A DNA stretch of 64,000 bases from Anaerocaecibacter muris (GTDB lineage Bacteria; Bacillota; Clostridia; Christensenellales; Pumilibacteraceae), in NCBI RefSeq assembly GCF_943192945.1, contig NZ_CALPCE010000005.1, forward strand, positions 1 through 64,000. Reading direction: 5' to 3'. The notes beneath the pieces are model-generated. The model did no database searches. It was not told the DNA's origin and saw only the letters and a list, made by a program, of their open reading frames with translations. Positions 61,770 to 64,000 of this stretch are shown here, piece after piece (position 1 is the stretch's first letter; each line of letters starts with the position of its first letter). The position numbers and the translations under genes were made by a program.

Positions 61770-61788
61770 ACAAGAAAATCAATTAACG

Positions 61789-61820
61789 AAAATCCGAGTT
61801 AAATAGCCCTCGGATTTTTT
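61789..61820 (+). terminator. terminator of rpe-spoVM
   Basis: AATCCGAG and CTCGGATT form an 8-bp stem with a ten-base loop followed by a T-run. Confidence 0.85.
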
Positions 61821-61890
61821 ATTTCAGATCACACAGATTCCCTATATTTACATTAATTACATTAAAAGTTCATAAATACGATTGTTTTAT

Positions 61891-61919
61891 TTGACAAGGA
61901 AAATAGCGGAGTATATAAT
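61891..61919 (+). promoter_or_regulatory. perfect-consensus sigma-A promoter before a gene remnant
   Basis: TTGACA (61891-61896), 17 bases, TATAAT (61914-61919): both hexamers are exact. It is the strongest promoter in the window by consensus, yet drives only a fragment. Confidence 0.8.
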
Positions 61920-61938
61920 ATAAAACCTGTTAAGCAGT

Positions 61939-62187
61939 ATGGGCGTAGGTCTGTATATAATGACGGCTGAAGTAAAAGGCACGGACAACTATACGGGACT
62001 TAAATACACGAATACGTTTAGAGTGTACGACATAGAGGGAACAACGGTAATAGTGGAAGAAGGCATGCCGTGGTGGGGCGTGCTGTTAATAGTGATGGGA
62101 GTAATAGCGATAATAGTAGCGGTAATGGTAATATTGCACGTGAAAGGCGTGTTGCAGTTAATAACAGGAAAGATGGTCACTGCTTGA
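61939..62187 (+). pseudogene. C-terminal fragment of a surface/membrane protein
   Basis: An 82-codon frame whose product looks like the end of a longer protein: a beta-rich ectodomain tail (TAEVKGTDNYTGLKYTNTF), a transmembrane helix (WWGVLLIVMGVIAIIVAVMVIL) in two pieces here for length, and a short basic end. There is no SD site and no signal peptide. It is probably a remnant left by recombination, though expression from the strong promoter upstream is possible. Confidence 0.5.
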
Positions 62188-62350
62188 AATAAAGCGCAGT
62201 CGCTCGGAAGCGGCGTTGATAGAGTCGCTTATAAGCAAGAGCGAACCGAAGAAAGAGGACGTGGAATACTTCCGCGCGTTCACTGCGGAAATAGAGGTCA
62301 AGCGCGACCGTATCCAAAAACTGACAAGAGAACTGGAAAAGTTGCTGTAA
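62165..62350 (+). pseudogene. C-terminal fragment of a coiled-coil protein
   Basis: An open frame without a start codon in good context, overlapping the previous fragment in another frame. It codes a charged helical tail (RSRSEAALIESLISKS, KRDRIQKLTRELEKLL) that reads as a coiled coil. I do not recognise the parent gene. A strong hairpin follows two bases after the stop, as after a real gene. Confidence 0.4.
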
Positions 62351-62351
62351 G

Positions 62352-62386
62352 TAACAAAGCCTTGCTAAATAAGCAAGGCTTTGTTA
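62352..62386. terminator. perfect 15-bp hairpin
   Basis: TAACAAAGCCTTGCT (62352-62366) and AGCAAGGCTTTGTTA (62372-62386) pair fully over a five-base loop. No T-run follows on the plus strand beyond the stem, but the arm itself ends in TTTGTTA. Confidence 0.65.
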
Positions 62387-62396
62387 TAGATAATAG

Positions 62397-62619
62397 ATAA
62401 GAGATAAAAGATAATAGTTGCGGAAGTTTTGCGTAAAGCAAAACTTGATTAGAATATAGTGCGGCTACGCCTTGATTTCTCGACAAGCTCGAAATGATGG
62501 GGAGAGGGTAAGGGCGTGATCGCTTCGGTCGAAATGATGTGGGGGGGGGAACAAGATAATAAATAAGAGATAAAAGATAATAGTTGCGGAAGTTTTGCGT
62601 AAAGCAAAACTTGATTAGA
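62397..62619 (+). repeat. exact 57-bp direct repeat, two copies
   Basis: Bases 62397-62453 recur unchanged at 62563-62619, 166 bases on. Each copy contains a perfect hairpin GTTTTGC-GTAAA-GCAAAAC. They flank one copy of the palindromic repeat family. Confidence 0.85.
62461..62503 (+). repeat. palindromic intergenic repeat, copy 1
   Basis: Core TTTCTCGACAAGCTCGAAAT is a near palindrome. The whole 43-base unit recurs at 62789-62832 with one added base. A degenerate part copy (CTTCGGTCGAAATGATG) follows at about 62522-62540, then a run of nine G (62541-62549). Confidence 0.8.
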
Positions 62620-62643
62620 GATATATATAGAAGTAACGCCAAA

Positions 62644-62692
62644 CCCCGTCATTCCGAGCTTGTCGATTGAGCTGGCGAACCGCCGCCGCAGG
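62644..62692 (-). repeat. palindromic intergenic repeat, inverted diverged copy
   Basis: On the minus strand it reads GGTTCGCC followed by CGACAAGCTCGGAATGACGG, related to the core of copy 1. Confidence 0.6.
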
Positions 62693-62788
62693 GAGTACAA
62701 GATTACATTAACGTAACGCAATTATTCGGGAGCAAACACAATAAACGGTCAAAGCCCACACACGACAGAAATCCAAGCTGTGCTTGGT

Positions 62789-62832
62789 GCGGCTAACGCC
62801 TTGATTTCTCGACAAGCTCGAAATGATGGGGA
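62789..62832 (+). repeat. palindromic intergenic repeat, copy 2
   Basis: Same unit as 62461-62503, with one base inserted. Confidence 0.8.
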
Positions 62833-62890
62833 TTGGGCTTTGCTTTTCTATATTTTTAGCTATAGTTTATAACAAGCGACTATGCCTTTA

Positions 62891-62952
62891 CGCCCATCAT
62901 TTCGACCGAAACGCGGAACGCGCGGAGCGGAGAAATCAAGGCGAACCGCCGC
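62891..62952 (-). repeat. palindromic intergenic repeat, long inverted copy
   Basis: On the minus strand it holds CCTTGATTTCTCCG and TCGGTCGAAATGATGGG at its two ends with a GC-rich centre, so a longer hairpin version of the same family. Nothing else is visible between the repeats in 62620-62985. Confidence 0.65.
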
Positions 62953-62985
62953 ATACATGTAAATCACAATTTACCGTCACAACAT

Positions 62986-63017
62986 AAAAAATCCGAGTGG
63001 AAAGACTACTCGGATTT
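62986..63017 (-). terminator. terminator of rpmB
   Basis: On the minus strand AAATCCGAGT / ACTCGGATTT form a 10-bp stem (63017-63008 and 62998-62989) followed by TTT. The stem resembles the spoVM terminator. Confidence 0.85.
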
Positions 63018-63061
63018 AGCGCTTGTTTGTAATAATATACGTCGGAAATTAAAACGCGATA

Positions 63062-63253
63062 TTAGTCGTTTTCTTGCTTTTTAGCGGTGCGCAGACAACG
63101 CGTGCAAACATACTCGTGCGAGATTTTGCCGTCAACTTCCGTTGTTACTTTATGAACATTGGCATTGAAGCTGCGTTTTGTCTTTTTGTGCGAGTGGCTG
63201 ACGTTGTTGCCGGACACTTTACCTTTACCGCAAACCGAACAAACTTTGCTCAT
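63062..63253 (-). CDS. rpmB: 50S ribosomal protein L28
   Basis: A 63-residue L28 of the zinc-binding type, with CSVCGKG near the N-terminus and CTRCLR near the C-terminus, plus KTKRSFNANVHKV. ATG 63253 has TAGGAGG upstream, so the longer frame starting nine codons earlier is rejected. It is divergent from the Asp23-fakA genes, the usual arrangement in Bacillota. Confidence 0.95.
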   Translation of the reverse strand: MSKVCSVCGKGKVSGNNVSHSHKKTKRSFNANVHKVTTEVDGKISHEYVCTRCLRTAKKQEND

Positions 63254-63296
63254 GTGTTTTAACCTCCTAACGCGGTACAACCTGATTTTCTATAAC

Positions 63297-63325
63297 AATA
63301 TACCACTTTTTTGACCTTTTGGCAA
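63297..63325 (-). promoter_or_regulatory. promoter of rpmB
   Basis: On the minus strand TTGCCA (63325-63320), 17 bases, TATATT (63302-63297). Confidence 0.65.
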
Positions 63326-63376
63326 CCGAAAATAGGCACTTTTTTGCTAAATTTTATAATTTTTAGGGTAAAACCC

Positions 63377-63405
63377 TTGCAAAATAATAATGAATAGGTT
63401 AAAAT
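63377..63405 (+). promoter_or_regulatory. promoter of the Asp23-fakA operon
   Basis: TTGCAA (63377-63382), 17 bases, TAAAAT (63400-63405). Confidence 0.65.
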
Positions 63406-63446
63406 ATATCCGTGCGGTACATATACTTAATTGTTTTGGAGTTATT

Positions 63447-63797
63447 GTGAGCGTCCATACTTCCAATGCCTATGGCAGAATAACGGTTACGGAGGACTCG
63501 ATAGCACAGGTTGCTGCCGACGTCGCTTTGGACTGCTACGGCATAGTGGACCTCGTATCCAAAACCTTTTCCGACAATCTGTCGGATTTGTTCAGGCGCA
63601 AACGCCTGTCGCGCGGAGTGAACGTATTTACCAACGGGGACAGAATTTTCATTGATTTATACGTTATAATCAAATACGGTCTGTCTATCGAAGCCGTTGC
63701 TCAGTCGCTCAAAAAAGCGGTCAAGTATCGAGTCGAGCATTTTTCGGGCATGGTGGTAGATACTATTAACGTCCACGTTGTGGGTATTAAGGTTTAG
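63447..63797 (+). CDS. Asp23/Gls24 family protein (YloU-like)
   Basis: A 116-residue Asp23-domain protein with NAYGRITVTEDSIAQVAADVAL-like opening (in two pieces: GRITVTEDSIAQV, AADVALDCYGIV) and FIDLYVIIKYG. GTG 63447 has GGAG seven bases before it and fits the promoter; the ATG at 63390 would lie inside the -10 region. It pairs with the fakA-like gene, as yloU does with yloV. Confidence 0.88.
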   Translation: MSVHTSNAYGRITVTEDSIAQVAADVALDCYGIVDLVSKTFSDNLSDLFRRKRLSRGVNVFTNGDRIFIDLYVIIKYGLSIEAVAQSLKKAVKYRVEHFSGMVVDTINVHVVGIKV

Positions 63798-63819
63798 TAC
63801 CGACTCTCGGAGGATTAAA

Positions 63820-64000
63820 ATGCAAAAATCTATCAACGGCGCTACTTTTCGCAAGATGGTTCTTAACGGCGCAAAGCTGTTGGATGCGAACAAAGCGCAC
63901 GTAAACGAACTTAACGTTTTTCCGGTTCCCGACGGCGATACCGGTACCAATATGTCGATGACAATGCTTTCCGCGTCCCGCGAGGTGTCGGGATGTTCTA
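63820..64000 (+). CDS. fakA: DhaL-domain protein, FakA/YloV-like (partial at window end)
   Basis: Sixty codons are visible before the window ends. NVFPVPDGDTGTNMSMTM is the nucleotide/metal-binding motif of DhaL (DAK2) domains. With its yloU-like neighbour it is the fatty acid kinase subunit FakA, which phosphorylates fatty acids bound to FakB. GGAGG precedes ATG 63820. Confidence 0.9.
   Translation, partial: MQKSINGATFRKMVLNGAKLLDANKAHVNELNVFPVPDGDTGTNMSMTMLSASREVSGCS

Noticed and set aside
63390-63446. Earlier ATG for the YloU-like protein
   Set aside because: It falls within the promoter spacer; the GTG at 63447 has an SD site and fits family length.
1-64000. tRNA, rRNA or CRISPR features
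   Set aside because: No cloverleaf-like tRNA ends, rRNA segments or regularly spaced repeats were found; the repeats at 62.4-63.0 kb are unevenly spaced and palindromic.

Overview
The window is a nearly continuous run of core bacterial genes from an endospore-forming lineage of Bacillota, most likely class Clostridia. The evidence is the Bacillus/Clostridium-type order of several conserved blocks, a complete spoIIIAA-AH operon, sigK, spoIVB, a spoIIM-like gene, spoVM and dacF, RNase J, and the MEP isoprenoid pathway genes dxs, dxr and ispG. Codon use is GC-rich. Most genes start at SD sites or are translationally coupled by ATGA or TAATG overlaps. I see no tRNA, rRNA, CRISPR array or intact mobile element.

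Layout. 1-3.4 kb: rnj and a U32 peptidase. 3.4-4.6 kb: the RNase P RNA gene, then sigK on the minus strand with a sigma-E-like promoter. 4.7-18.1 kb: a GT-C-like membrane protein, comM, dprA, topA, trmFO, hslVU, hisS, a TcdA-like enzyme, an RseC-like protein and glyA. 18.2-21.1 kb: iscR-iscS, a hidden 42-residue minus-strand gene, ruvX and a DUF1292 gene with a Cys/His-rich tail. 21.2-29.7 kb: rpsB-tsf-pyrH-frr-uppS-cdsA-dxr-rseP-ispG. 29.7-31.2 kb: at the normal polC position, a gene coding only the N-terminal, OB and exonuclease parts of PolC. 31.3-40.1 kb: rimP-nusA-ylxR-ylxQ-infB-rbfA-nrnA-truB-ribF and an endonuclease IV-like gene. 40.2-43.7 kb: an M24 peptidase, efp, and a minus-strand ABC-F gene behind an attenuator. 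43.7-48.3 kb: spoIIIAA-AH. 48.3-49.2 kb: an AT-rich orphan gene between inverted repeats. 49.2-57.6 kb: an Asp23 gene, nusB, folD, xseA, xseB, ispA, dxs, nadK and recN. 57.7-61.8 kb: spoIVB, a receiver-less Spo0A effector-domain gene, spoIIM-like, dacF, rpe and the tiny spoVM. 61.9-63.0 kb: gene remnants and a cluster of palindromic repeats. 63.0-64.0 kb: rpmB (minus), an Asp23 gene and the start of a fakA-like gene.

The points most worth attention are the polymerase-less PolC at the polC locus, the 90-residue Spo0A effector domain at the spo0A locus, a readable uORF/attenuator ahead of the ABC-F gene, and a repeated promoter layout (-10 hexamer, six bases, start codon) that predicts leaderless mRNAs for ispG, nadK, rpe and the Spo0A-like gene. 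Two genes absent from a simple long-ORF view, spoVM (24 residues) and a YtxH-like 42-residue protein, are annotated.

All functional calls come from reading motifs, lengths and gene order by eye; no database search was run.
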